Part shown: positions 47,966 to 60,434 of the stretch, in pieces | How positions within the stretch are numbered: the first letter of the stretch is position 1 | How the letters are laid out: every line of letters begins with the position of its first letter | NCBI GenBank assembly: GCA_028023455.1 | Contig: JAQFVV010000568.1 | Location: 248,001-312,000 of the forward strand | Direction of reading: 5' to 3' | Length of the DNA stretch: 64,000 bases | DNA from: Epiperipatus broadwayi | Taxonomy: Eukaryota; Onychophora; Udeonychophora; Euonychophora; Peripatidae | Translations under genes and position numbers: made by a program | The notes under the pieces: model-generated | Seen by the model: only the letters and a program-made list of their open reading frames with translations | Database searches by the model: none | What the model was told of the DNA's origin: nothing

Positions 47966-48440
47966 TGTAACATTAAATGGCCAGACATTAATTTTACTAT
48001 GTATTTTTGTCTTTAATTTTACTATGTATTTTAACTGTTTTTTAAATCTTTTTTTTAGATATATTGGTACTATTATTTTTTGGTTGAACTTTTTTTTTAA
48101 ATAAACATTCTCAACATTTTTTAAAAATTTTTTCATAATACAGACAAGGCTTGGCTTGTAACTTTTACAGGGCTGGCTTTAATAGTATTAGGTAGTTGAA
48201 TTGTTTTTGGTCTTTTATTTAACGTGTTGTTATGGTCAATGTTTGGTTCAACTTTTTTTGATAAACATTGTCAAGCTTTTTTTTACTTTATTGATAACAC
48301 ACACACATAAAATGTAACATTACAGGGCTTGCTTGAATATGATAAGGTAGTTTAAATCTTTTTGGTCTTTTTTAAGATGTTGTTAAGGTTAATTTTTGCT
48401 TCAACTTTTTTTTATTTTAAATCCAGACATGCATGCACAT
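47966..48440. repeat. Three imperfect tandem units inside the Merlin relic
   Basis: Units start at about 47967, 48158 and 48311, each with TGTAACNTTNA...GGCN, a TTTTTGGTCTTTT-like run and a GGTTCAACTTTTTTT-like run. Unit lengths are about 190, 153 and 130. They replace the part where the transposase C-terminus would be expected. Confidence 0.6.
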
Positions 48441-48480
48441 ATAAACAGAAAAAAGCAATAAAAACTGTTTTGCTTTTTTA

Positions 48481-48865
48481 TTAATCAAAACATGAAATCA
48501 ACACTTTTTTGGGTGTCTTGAGGACACAAACCTGGTAGTTTTTATGACAACTCCACATAGCCTCATCCACCTTCACAATAAAACCTGGGATGCCTATTTG
48601 AAAGCAAGATCTGGCATCCAGGCTCTCGTGGAACACCTCATGGAGACTGTTGTTCCAATTCAAAATGGCATTCTTGGAGAAATCAAGCTCTGATTGAACC
48701 TTTTCAATGGTCAACTGTTCCTGGCCCCAGTAGTAGATAAAAGAGTGTTTTAGACAAGGGGATTCTCAAGCCATCAAACCAACTGCTATTTTTACAGAAC
48801 ACCATCGCACAAATGTGTCAAACATCTGAACTGATTTGTTTTATTTGTATTATAATTTCTCATTG
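48481..48865 (-). pseudogene. Merlin/IS1016-type transposase fragment
   Basis: Transposases of this type cut and paste the element through a DDE-like catalytic triad. On the minus strand, a segment at about 48860-48730 reads SSWFDGLRIPLSKTL and, after a frame change, FIYYWGQEQLTIEKVQ. The ATG-started 77-codon frame 48714-48481 then has NAILNWNNSLHEV and QIGIPGFIVKVDEAMW, matching the Merlin/ISXO2-like pattern IGGPG-IVEIDES with its first catalytic Asp. The frame stops soon after, so the second Asp and the final acidic residue are missing. The normal protein is around 250-300 residues, so less than half remains. It is inactive. Confidence 0.7.
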
Positions 48866-50360
48866 ATGATCCACAATTGCAGATCTTCTCATTTATTATA
48901 ACATTTTTCACTTGCAGAACTGAAACAACTTTGAATTATGGTGATGTCAAATATTTCAAGTAGATGATATTTTTTGCTGAATTGTGCCATTTTGTTTGTC
49001 TCGAGAAGAGGTTATTTGACACATGACATTCTCAGAATTTGGTTCATTCCTACATTTAGACCACTTTTGTCACCTTCAAATTTCTCTCCAGGACCAATTG
49101 AACTTTGTGACAATTTTATTTTCATCAAATTGCATGATTTCCATTTACCAGAAAAAAAACATTTCAAACTAAAAACTTTAAAACAGTTGACATTTTCCCA
49201 CTTTCACATAAGGCAAGTGAAAAAGTTTATGTGTGAGAATTGTCATAATGTGTCTTGCAAAGCGCAAAGCAGGTCATAATATTTATATGCAATGTCTAAT
49301 ACAATGTACAGTGTGTATTAGATTTAACATATGATCTGCTGGGTAAATGGCATTAATGGTATTATTATGTTATTTTACACATAAATAATGCCATCAAGCG
49401 GCACAAACATTTAAAGGATTAGTACCAGCAAAATTTTAAAATGGTGAAATAAAATATATTAAAAGCTACAGACCTATTATTTTACATCAGTTTTATACAA
49501 AATTTCTACTAACGTAAATACAAATCAACCCATTTACAGTAAACATTAAATTCAATGTATATGAACAAGACCGATTTAAAAGTCATTTTAATGCAGTAAA
49601 TTATATTCAATCATAAAAAGAAATTGTAGAAAAAACCAATGTGCCATTATGCTTTGAAATTGTGATAACAAAAGTTGCAATTGATTCTGTAAGCATTTCA
49701 TCAGTGACTAAAGCATTGAATTGTCAGTGTATAGACCCAAAATATTGTTACATACTAAAGAATATTTATACAAATGAACCAACAATTAAATTACATAATA
49801 ATATCATAATGATTAATATTCCACAATGTTTACAATGCAGTGACTTCATATCTTCAAAATATTTTACAGCAGTGCTGAAAAAAGTGTTTTTTTTTGGATT
49901 AAAATGACAAGATAGTGGAATAAATGTAAATAGGATATTAAAGTCATCTACATTTTTCTGATTATGTAATTTTGTTGCGAATAATTCTTTAAAGCTTCAT
50001 AGAATGTAATAAGAGTTACCACATAAAAGTAAGACAATAGGAGTACAGGTGTGCACTAAAAAGATAAAAAATGTTTGATAGATTTTCTCAAAAGATTAAA
50101 ATAACAATAGATAATGATGAGGTAGAAAAGGCAGCAACTATTGAATACATTGGTCAGATTATTACTATAAATGAAACACAATAGATTAAATTAATTATAG
50201 ACTTAAATCGGACTGTTTTTGTCAGAAATAACATAAAATTCAAAGAAAATCTGGCAGTGTGCTTGAGCAAAAAATTAACAAAACTTAATAACAATAATAA
50301 CTTAAAATCTTATTTCAATTGTCCCTGTATTGTTTTGTATACATTATTGAATTTATTGAT

Positions 50361-53300
50361 GTCCTGTTTTAGATGATTAAAAATGTAGATTTGAATGTAT
50401 TTCATAGTTTAACTTTCAATTGTTCTGGCATTTTTATAAATTACTGCATTTGTTTAAACAAATTTTTATAATACAGAATTAAAGAGAAAAAAATAGTAGT
50501 GTTATCGCTACATTTTTTTTAAAAATCCAAACAAAATATATGACTTACATTATTCATTTATCATGAATATTTTACAGATAGACCATTTATAATTAATTTC
50601 ACAAAAACCTGAAATAAATTAAACAATTATATTTTTCAGTGACTACTAATGAGGCCTTTATATTGTTTAACAATTTTTTCTGTCTAATAATATACAGATT
50701 GATTATTATATATCAACTAAAAAATCCCTCATTATTGATGTGAGTCACTAATCTTATACAAAGTAACTAATAAACTCTGGGGTGAAAATTAATTATCTAC
50801 AAAACAATGAGCAACAAAAAACAGTATAATAGTAATTAGCTACTGATTTTTTGTTGCAAACCTAATAACAATATTATTACCATTAAATTCTTTCATCAAA
50901 TGAAGCATTCTGGTTAATTTTGAAAATGTCCATGATAAATATTTTATATTGTTAATTAATTGTGTTTTCCCGAATTCTTTTAATATTTCTTTAGTGTTTT
51001 CTAAAATTTACTTCATAAAAGTGTGTCTATCAACAGGTGTACATTAACATATTATGATTTACCTACAGTTTGACATATATTTAAGAATTGCCTTTTCTTC
51101 TTTTTTAAAATTTATAAAATAATAAACTTATCACATCTACTTAATTTAACATTATTTATTCCACTATTAATGTGTGTGTCTGTTGTCATCATATCTAAGC
51201 AAATAAAATAATTATTCATACCACATATCTGCCTATCATGTAAAAATTTTGTGTTGTTAATACAATAATAATTTTCACCCTAATTACATTTTTACTTTTT
51301 TTATTTTTATTTAGTATGAAATAAAAAAATTTAAAGATAAAGTTTAACTTTTCAACAACATATTAATGACTTTTGAGCCATATTCTTCTAGTATATATAT
51401 TACCATAAGTATATAGCATTCACATTTATACTCATTTGAAAACCACATCAATATCCATATTTTACCAATGTAGCTAAAAGGAGCTATTGAAGCAGAAGAC
51501 ACTTCTTATTACATTTTTATTATTTCAACTTATAATTTATTACCCAAAATTACTATTTTTTAAGTAAATTAATTTTTGATTTATTAAAATAAGATCTAAA
51601 CAATTTCTGATTGTTGTGTATTAAAGTATCACATGAATAGAAAATTGTCATCTTTAGTTATGTAATCTTACATTTAAAATAGATTTCAAAGAATAGAATC
51701 AAAATTGTAATAATATAGTAAAAGAAGTAGTGAAAAATATTTCTTTATGGATAATTCTTAAAGAGAAAATTGGATAATATTTATGGTTAAAAAGCAAATG
51801 AATCACCAAACCAAATTAGAAATTGCAGTATAATTTGTAAAAATAGAAAGTTAAAAAATAATCTTGGTTGTTATACTAAATAATAAAATAACCAGAAATT
51901 CAAAATGTACTACATGAAACAAAAAGTGCTTGAAAAATAATCTTATTTTATTTTTCTTAATATGTATTTGAGACCAATAATTTTTTTTCTTATGTAATAC
52001 AGACAATTTTTAATGTAAATGTAATAATACTATCAAATTTCTGTTAATACCAACATAACAACTATATAAATAAACTTTATTCAGTTTTTAGATCCACCAA
52101 AGGAAATAGAAAGATTACAGACAATTAATGATTTTGCAATGAAGATACATTCAATAATTTTTTTATAAAAATAAAAAGCAAATTTTTGCTATATTAGTTA
52201 TTATATCTTATTGAAATTTACTTACAATTTTAAATATATTTATTTTGGATAGCAATAATTCAATTTTTAACTTAGAAACAAACCATTATAAATTTCATTT
52301 GAAATTTATTTTTTTGTGCTACAATATATTTTAACAATATTGCTATATAATAAACTCTATACATTTTAAAATAAATGTAGTATGTTCTGTTAAGTATTAA
52401 TCTTGTTCCTTTTTCACAAATGCAATTATAATCATGTTTCTGTATAAATTAGCTTTATTGTGCAATGGTCATAAACTACTACATTTTGGTCAACTACCAT
52501 TGTTTTAATACATTATTTTACAAAAGACATAAACGTTATTGTATGCCTATCAACACTGATTTCAATAAATAATTGATAGTATGGATATATCATTTATCTA
52601 AATGAACATACAAATATATATATGCTTTATTTATGAAGTACATGATATTTAGAATAAGTTCAAAATAGGATTTCGTTCAGTGTCATAACTGAATAAATAT
52701 TTAATGATATTTTTTCATTAAAAAAATTTAAAAATTGTAAATAGGAATGAGAAATCTTGAGAAAAAGTTATTTACTTAAAATTAAACAAAAACAGTTGTT
52801 TTTGGCAGCAACTTTAAAGTAAGATTCATAAAAAAACATTTGATAATTTTAAAGCATAGATTGAAGATTTAAACATTTGTATATTGTTGTTATTAGTAAT
52901 ATAATTAAATATGACTTTTATTAGTCATTACATTTTTAACATTATTTTGCAAAAATAATAAACAAAGAGTCTAGAATAATATATGTGATTTGAGTTTTGA
53001 ATTTTTCTAGCACTTTGTGTGTTAAGTGACAATTATACTTATAACAATTTTCAAATAAAATACATGATCAAAACTATTAATCTTTAATGTAGTTTAAACT
53101 TACTATTAATTAATTTTTTGTGATAAAATTTAAAAATTATGTAAGTTAAAAAAATCACTCTTCAGCGTTATCTGATCAGCTTTTAAAAAGAAAGAAAAAG
53201 TAAAAATGAGAACAGATAAAAATTTGCAATGTAAATATTGAAAATAAAATCAGGGATGGTTTAAATATTGATAAGGTAAGTAATAATATTTCTTATTATT

Positions 53301-53576
53301 GTTAAAATATTACATTATTTATTCTGTTTCCTATTATGCATACTATTATTTTTCAATATTGATCAAGGTCCCAGTAACCATGAAATAATTATAAACTAAA
53401 TTGAAAGTTGACTAGAATAAAAATTTAATCCTAGAATAAAACAATTGTAAGTTACATTCAATTACTTTTAAGTTGTTAAAAATAGAATTAGATTTATAGA
53501 ATTTTATTATATACAATTTTGAAATTATCTTTTATCATAATAAATTATCTTTCATTACAATAATTGTAATTATTTT

Positions 53577-53649
<73 letters not shown>

Positions 53650-54709
53650 AAGAATTTTATCCAATGTACATTATATTATTACAATGTATATTTAAATATA
53701 GTAAAATTAAGATTGATACTAAATTTTACTGAACATATTTAACAGATGAAATGATGTTGCTTTTAACAAAAAGTAAACACATATCTTACACTTATTTTGG
53801 TAATATTTGTGAAAGGAAATTCTCATGTCTGCAATATTGAATTTTAATTCAAACAAATTACATTGTAAAAATTGCAGATTATAAATATATAATTAAAAAT
53901 GTGTTGAATTATTAAATTAAATTTCATGTGGTAAATCCTGCTTAAATTAAAAATAAAATCCACACTCATTAGCAAATTACTTATAAATCATGAATGAAAC
54001 AAAATTTTAGTAATACAAAAGGGAGATAATCTATCATTACAAAATTTCTATATATGATAAAATTAAGTGTTTGAGTACACAATGAATTTTCCTCTTATAA
54101 GACTTAGTTAACTGCATAATAAAAATATTGTTGGTAAACTAAAATGATAATAAACTCAAGTAAGTATGGTAATCATGAAAATTGCCAAGATTATAAATGT
54201 AAATTATATTATACTAATATTTTTTCAACTATAATTTATTTATTTTTATGTTTTATTTGGCTTAGAAAATAATATACTGAAAAACTATAAGTATAATGAG
54301 CACAGTCTTTCATGTTTGTAATATATAATAAAATATTATTTGTAAAAGCTTTGAAAATGAGAATATAATAGAGATATGTTACATATATTTTTAAAGAATT
54401 ATTGGTGATGCCCTGAAATTGATGCTGTAATAATTTATTTTTAAACAGCATTTCAAAACATTATACTGAAATTATGTTGTCTAGATAATATTACAGTAGT
54501 GATAGAGGGATTGACCTTTATTCTATCATTCAATAATTAGAATATCATTGAATAAACATATACGTAGTTAAAAACTGAATTCTCATGAATCATTTGCTCA
54601 TTTGAATAGAAAATATGCATATTGTTTTTCTGTTACTGTGTTAATTTCATGGAAATTTCTAATATTCTCTTATTCTTTTCCTTCACTTTCTTTGAATATC
54701 TTCATATAA
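50361..54709. other. AT-rich stretch with a long TA microsatellite
   Basis: No coding or RNA gene signal; small frames (for example 54236-54451, minus) are AT-driven. The only clear feature is the TA array at 53580-53645. Confidence 0.5.
53580..53645. repeat. (TA)n microsatellite, 66 bases
   Basis: An uninterrupted AT dinucleotide run, the longest in the window. Confidence 0.97.
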
Positions 54710-54931
54710 TCATATATATTGCTTATAACACTCTATTTATATACACATTAAAGCAGCAAATTTTCTTAAACACTTCTTTATTTTCTTACAGTTTTGACTG
54801 TCCAGCAATGTTCATCAGAGCTCTGATGAAGACTGCTGGACAGTGGAAACTGTAAGAAAATAAAGAAGTTTATAAGAAAATTTGTTTCATTAACGTGTAT
54901 ATAAATAGAGTGTTATAAGCAATATATATGA
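54710..54931. repeat. Foldback element, about 108-bp arms
   Basis: The left end CATATATATTGCTTATAACACTC (54711 onward) is the exact reverse complement of the right end (to 54930). Complementarity continues with few mismatches to a GAGCTC centre near 54820. There is no loop to speak of. It is interpreted as a MITE-like foldback or snap-back element; TA-rich flanks hide any target duplication. Confidence 0.85.
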
Positions 54932-56214
54932 AATTTCTGATACATAATTGTTTATACTTGTGTACACTTTACACATTTAAAAAATAATAGGAATCAAAAA
55001 GTAATGCAATGTGAACCCAATTTGATTTTTGTAATAATGAGTTTTTAGATATGAGAAGTAAAAAACTAAATTTTTATTATATGCAATTGGATTATACATC
55101 TAGTGCTTAGAATGAAACAAAATCCAGTGACATACAATATTTGCATTGCTATTTATTAATAGATTCTGAACATGGTTCATGAATAAAATCTATAGAAATA
55201 TAAAGGTGATGTGCTGTTATGAACTACAACAAAGACAGCTGGAATAAAATAAAAGAAATTTACCAGAAATATTCTATTGAGAGTAGACAATATATGAAAA
55301 AAAATACAATGTGGAAATATAAAAAAGTCAACCATTTTCCAATAATTTTGGAAGTATAGCACTTTTGTAAAAGAAGCAGATGAAGATATAGAAATATAGT
55401 TGGGTAATTTATTATCAAATAATTAAATAATAAACCTTTATTAGATGATTGAGAGAATACACTAGCGATTTTTATATTTTGAAAAAGGTGATAAGAAGTA
55501 CATTTGAAATTACAGACTACCATGTTTTATCAGATCTACACAAAATTTGATCAAAAAATTGTCTTATGTACAATAAATTTTTAATTTTAACTAACCACCA
55601 GAATAAGCATGAGATAAAGTAATTTTAAGCAGTAAATCACCACCAAACTTTCAGAGAAGGTTTGGTATAAAAAAACTAATATTTATGTGTACCATTATAA
55701 TTGGGATTTATTGATGAGAAAATGATATTTGATGTTTTATTAAATTTTACAGTGTAAATATAAAGCATTGTATAATAAATCTATAAACTTGATTATTATC
55801 ATATTACAAAAAATATTTGTCAAATTGCCACAGGCACAATAGAATTCCACAGTTATAATAAAAAAATTAGTGATTAAAATGACATTCAATAGGATAATTC
55901 CATATATATATATACAACATTTTTCACCAGTTACTCAAGTGTTATTTTATGAATAACAATGTATTAAATAATTCATTTACATTATGCATAAAATAAACTT
56001 GGTTTTACAAATAACGCATCAGAGATTCAAGAAATGTTATTAGATAAAGTAACTCAGTAAAACTAATGGTTAAAATATTAAAAAAATTAAATAAACGTTC
56101 AAAAGATTATCTTAAAAATAGAAATAAAAAATAATAAATATGAATTAGAGAAAATGAACAACTAAATATTTTACTGAAATTATTAACACAAATGGAAAAA
56201 CATTATTATAAACT
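54932..56214. other. AT-rich stretch, no gene recognised
   Basis: Minus-strand frames at 55177-55362 and 55260-55523 overlap and are aromatic and AT-driven. I see nothing else. Confidence 0.5.
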
Positions 56215-56318
56215 AACTTTAACAAGCTTTATCAATAAATGCTGCAAGAAAAATTTTAAAATCTTTATCTAGTAAGTATTTTCAGATCCATATTGGTTTC
56301 AAGCATTGCTTTCATCAG
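56215..56318. repeat. Half copy of the 56.6-kb foldback
   Basis: This segment matches the inner part of the left arm of the element at 56560 (AAGCTTTATC, TGCAAGAAAA, TTTTAAAATCT, ATCTAG) through to its centre, but has no complementary second arm. Confidence 0.55.
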
Positions 56319-56559
56319 TGAGGCACTAAAATATTTCAAATACTACATCCAAAATACACTCAATGCCAGCATTTATCTGATACTTGACTTTTAATTAAAA
56401 AATCTGAACTTTTTAGACACATATCTTTTCAAATATAGATATCTAATTTAAACAGCTATATGGGGCTGAAAATCCTTCCATTATATCATATATTAATAGC
56501 CCTAGCAATATAATATTAATTAAGATTTAAAAGCAAAACTAAAATAGTAAATAAAATAA

Positions 56560-56884
56560 TCTTATACATCACCTGACTTAACTTGATAAGCGTGTAATTA
56601 TATACTAAAGTAAAGAGTGTGTTAATAGCTCTAGCAAGCTTTATTGATAAATGTTGCAAGAAAATTCATTTTAAAATCTATATCTAGAAATTACCACCAG
56701 CTCCAAACCAGTTTTAAACTATTTCTTAAAATTGGTCTGGGAATGTGGATAATTTCTAGATAGAGATTTTAAAATGAATTTTCTTGCAGAATTTATTGAT
56801 AAAGCATGTTAGAGCTATTAGCATGTTCTTCATTTTAATATATAATCACAACCTTATCAAAGTAAGTCATGTGATGTATGCTTT
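56560..56884. repeat. Foldback element, about 160-bp arms
   Basis: The left arm (from ATACATCACCTGACTTA) pairs with the right arm (ending TAAGTCATGTGATGTAT). The arms share long exact blocks such as AAGAAAATTCATTTTAAAATCT. The centre is near 56718. A non-coding foldback or MITE. Confidence 0.8.
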
Positions 56885-59800
56885 TATTTTACTTATTATT
56901 ATTATTATTATTATCTATAGATAAATTTAATTAAAGAATTTCACTTAATGTGCTTTTGGTAGAAATATTTAATATTAAATAGAAACAATCATAACTATAA
57001 TACACTTATGTTTGTTATCTATGACAAACCAATATTTTGAATAAACGTGACTGTTAAAAATATATAAACATTCTTACAATATCTGCTCACTTGCATGCTA
57101 AAACACAAATCAGGTAATAGAACAACAATTTGAAAATCTTGTTATAAATTAAATCTGTCTATAAATGGATATAACATATTGAAATACAAATATATGTACC
57201 ATATAAAATCATAATTTAACAAGTAAATTTTTTGTACTTATGTGTATGACAAAACAAGATTTTGGTAAGTGAGTTTAACATTTTATAATAATGTGAAATA
57301 TAAAAAAATTAAACAAATAGTTGTTAAATGAAGTTAATTATAAAACAGACTTTGCAGTTAATTTAAATACTTACATTTTCTATTAAAATAAAAAAGCTTG
57401 TTATGTCATCTATATGATTTGCAAAAAAGATATTTGAAACTGTCAACTAAAATTTTATAATTTTATTCATTGCTAAAAAAACTACGGCTGATGCAATTTA
57501 TCTATTGAAAATTTATACATAAATATCTGAAATAAACCTAAGATTAGCCACCAAAAAGTTACTTTTTTGTTGGGCTGTATAATTAATACATAAATGTGTG
57601 TTCTGGATTAGATGTATGCCAAAATATATAAAATGTCAGTGGTCAAACGTTTTATACTAAATTTAATAACACTTAATGAATAGAAAAATAATACAAAGAA
57701 CATTTGAATGTTTTATAATTTAATTTATTTAACAGTTCCTTTTTATCATAATCATTACATACATATATATGGTTTGCAAATAGGTATATGACAACAAGAT
57801 TTCATTCATTGTAGTATTAAGTCTCCTATTAATAAAATAAATTATGTTTCATTTACAGATACATTCAATAATATATAGACTTAATAACAATTTTTCATAA
57901 CTAATTAAAAATGTTTCTCTAAATGTTTATGATTTCAGCATTTCAGTTGTATTTATATGTTGTTCTATTTACAAAATGTAGCATTAAATAACTAATGTCT
58001 TTACAAAGGTTTTGTAAACTTTAATTTTTTTAATTGCATTCAACTGTCAGTAATGGCATTTACATTTATATATAAAGTATATTTTGAATTCCATGAATGT
58101 CTTTTTTCTTCAGGTATTGTGGTCTGAAAAGTGGCACTACTGGCTGAAAAATCAAAGCTGAACTTTTAGATTTTTGACACAACTTCAAAATACAATCTGA
58201 CTAAATAAACAGTAACATCTGAAGAGAAAGAAATTAACCAATTAAAAATGTTATGAATACAAAATCCCCGTGTTTCTTTTCTAGCAATTGACAATTAAAT
58301 AAAAATTTAACAATTTTAAAAACGTTTATAATATAATATTAATATAACTAAAAATGCTTTATAAAACATATCAATTACAATTTTCATGTAACAAAATTTT
58401 TATATTTTAATTCTGATGATGACAAGAAATCACTTAAAGAAAATATTAAACACCATTTTTGAGAATTAGTAATATAACTAAGCAATTAAAAGAGTACCCA
58501 TCAAAGATATATGTTTTTGCAAGAAATAAAAAAAGAACAATGAATATTGAATAATTGCCTTTTAAGTTGAGCATTAATATAAATAATAATATTATTTTTT
58601 AAAGGATTTATTATAACATTGTATATTACATTATGTAGTGTTCTTCATCTAAATGCTCTGAGCATCAGGCTGATATCTTTTGATACTTTCAAATTATTTT
58701 CAAAGTTTTATCTATAATATAATTTTGATAGCAGTTCATTTTATTTTTATCTGCTTTCAAGATGATTTTTAAACCATGCATACATTTTTTGTTGTCACAT
58801 TTATTTATTTAACATTTTATTATTTGTTCAAATGCAATTTTTGTTTCCATTTTAAATATTACATCAAAATTTACTGCATTTTAAAACTTATAATTATTTG
58901 AGATATTTCTTGCCTGATTTGAATAAATGTTACCAAATAGTCTTTTATACATATATTATAATGTTTTTTTAGATGTTTTCATTCTTTTATTGTTATAAAT
59001 GAGTTTACTTTACCTTTTTATACACATATTATAATGTTTCTTAGATTTTCTCATTGTTTTATTGTTATAAATGGGTTGACTTTTGCATAAGTAAATAGTT
59101 AATATGTTTCTTATTTGTTTTTCACATTAACATTATTTTATTGTTCTTTATTCTCTTATTGCTTTATGGTATTTATTTGTAGAAGCTGTATAATCTTACT
59201 TCGGATTCTGAAGCTTTTACAACTGTTGTTACATGATTGCAACTTGTTATATTTATTTTGTTTGCTTCACCTTAACATTAAATCCAAAACAATATATAAT
59301 CTTGCTGCTTAGAAATTTTTTTTCATAGTAATTTTAATTAAATAATCTTAATTATATCATGGGTTTTATCAGTTTTTTAATTCTAATATATTTTAAATTT
59401 AGAGATTCTTTTTGTTAAATAGAAATTGTTTTAGTCTAATTTCAATCTATTTTTTTATTTTTCTATAGCATAAATTGTAAATTAACAAAGTGGTTTTTGT
59501 AACTAATTGTTTATATTATTTATTTGTGTAATTTGTATACAAAAAAATAAAATATTTTTTAATGTTTTTTATCAATGCTGTAAAAAATTGTCTTATCTAA
59601 CTCATTATTATTCTACAATTTATAATCCATTAATTTGATCAAATCTTTACAAATTAATGGAACTTTATTATTAAAGTATTACTACATCAAATAAATAAAA
59701 AGGAAGAACCATTTTTACATATAGTTTAATTTTCATGAGTAATGAAGATACAATTAACAGTTGTCTTTCAAATGCTTTGTATCAATGCATTTTCTGATTT

Positions 59801-59958
59801 TTACATGCAAATATTGAAATACTATTTTTATTTGATATGCATTGAGATGTGACCATTTCAACAGAAATATTAATGGAAGATAGTCAAATCACCATATTAA
59901 AAGCAAAGACTTATAAGTGAATAAAAATAAATTAATTCAATAAAAACAGCATTTATGT
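56885..59958. other. AT-rich stretch, no gene recognised
   Basis: No domain-bearing frame (59115-59312 is AT-driven). It contains the tandem duplication at 58941-59085. The last nine bases, CATTTATGT, form the target duplication of the next LINE. Confidence 0.5.
58941..59085. repeat. 73-bp tandem duplication
   Basis: 58941-59013 is repeated at 59014-59085 with scattered mismatches (shared TTTATACAYATATTATAATGTTT and TTTTATTGTTATAAATG). Confidence 0.75.
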
Positions 59959-60427
59959 CATCATCATCATCATTATCAACCATTATCAATCCACTGCAGG
60001 ATGAAGGTCTCTCCAAGTTTAATCCATCTTCTCCAATCTTTAGCTTCTCTTCTCCACATCACCCCTACACATTTTCTTATTTCATCCATCCATCTTACAT
60101 GTGGTATCCTTCTGGGTCTTTTACAATCTCTTGGAATCCAGTTTAAAATTTCAATTGTCCATCTATTATCATCTCTTCTAGCAATATGTCCAGCCCAACT
60201 CCACTTCAATCTTTTAATTTTTTCAATGAGGTCAGTAACACCTGTTTGTTCTCTTACCCATACATTGCGTTTTCGATCTCTTCTTGTTACTCCCAACATA
60301 CATCTCTCCATACTTCTTTGAGTGGTCTGAAGTCTTTGTATTCATCATCTATTAAGTGTCCAAGTCTCAGATCCATAAGTAAGAACTGGTAAAACACATT
60401 TGTTAAAAACCTTTCTTTTCAAACACA
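59959..60427 (-). pseudogene. RTE-type LINE 3' end, copy 2
   Basis: The minus-strand frame 60311-59976 (111 codons) encodes the C-terminal RTE segment: MERCMLGVTRRDRKRN, VTDLIEKIKRLKWSWAGHIA, then a WIPRDCKRPRR and ILQWIDNG end followed by a stop. GATGATGA-type repeats finish the 3' end (complement 59959-59980). A 9-bp duplication, CATTTATGT, flanks it (59950-59958 and 60426-60434), so it inserted in this truncated form. It is better preserved than copy 1 at 42724 but has no RT catalytic region. Confidence 0.9.
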
Positions 60428-60434
60428 TTTATGT

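Larger units (their letters stand above)
47902..49426 (-). mobile_element. Merlin-like DNA transposon relic with long TIRs
   Basis: The left end starts GGTATTAATTCTTTA; the complement of the right end starts GGTACTAATCCTTTA. Similarity between the two ends continues for about 70 bases, including a shared GCTTGATGG-ATTATTT block. It sits inside an RTE LINE whose reading continues on both sides. The interior has a transposase fragment (48481-48865, minus) and three tandem repeats (47966-48440). The flanking 8-mers, TTATAAAT and AGCAAAAT, match at only half their positions, so the duplication has decayed or the ends are slightly misplaced. The ends resemble those of the elements at 18675 and 28404. 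Confidence 0.75.
47200..50360 (+). pseudogene. Decayed RTE-type LINE, split by a transposon
   Basis: Before the interruption (about 47200-47893) frames show an EFYQKLY-like segment and a GKHLDNDKIIINNLKKPGEE stretch equivalent to the RT start. After it (49427-50360) come the SYRPI motif at about 49465 and PLCFEIVITKVAIDSV at about 49650 (the RT A motif with its Asp lost). An 88-codon frame at 49641-49907 follows, containing the QCIDPKYCYILKNIY and FTAVLKKVFF segments. Further on are a YIGQIITIN piece at about 50145 and AVCLSKK near 50260. The order matches RTE polyproteins. Stops are frequent. The 5' limit and endonuclease could not be read. Confidence 0.75.

Noticed and set aside
53580-53645. 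Long TA array as a regulatory or origin-like element
   Set aside because: It is an ordinary dinucleotide microsatellite of a type found at several places in the window.
54780-54860. Hammerhead ribozyme-like core (CTGATGA ... GAAAC with a pairing CTTACAG/CTGTAAG stem)
   Set aside because: The CTGATGA and the outer stem are simply parts of the foldback palindrome. The required stem I does not pair and stem II is weak, so the match is best explained by the inverted repeat.
60001-60321. Plus-strand 106-codon open frame
   Set aside because: It is the opposite strand of the RTE LINE coding sequence, which has clear family motifs on the minus strand.
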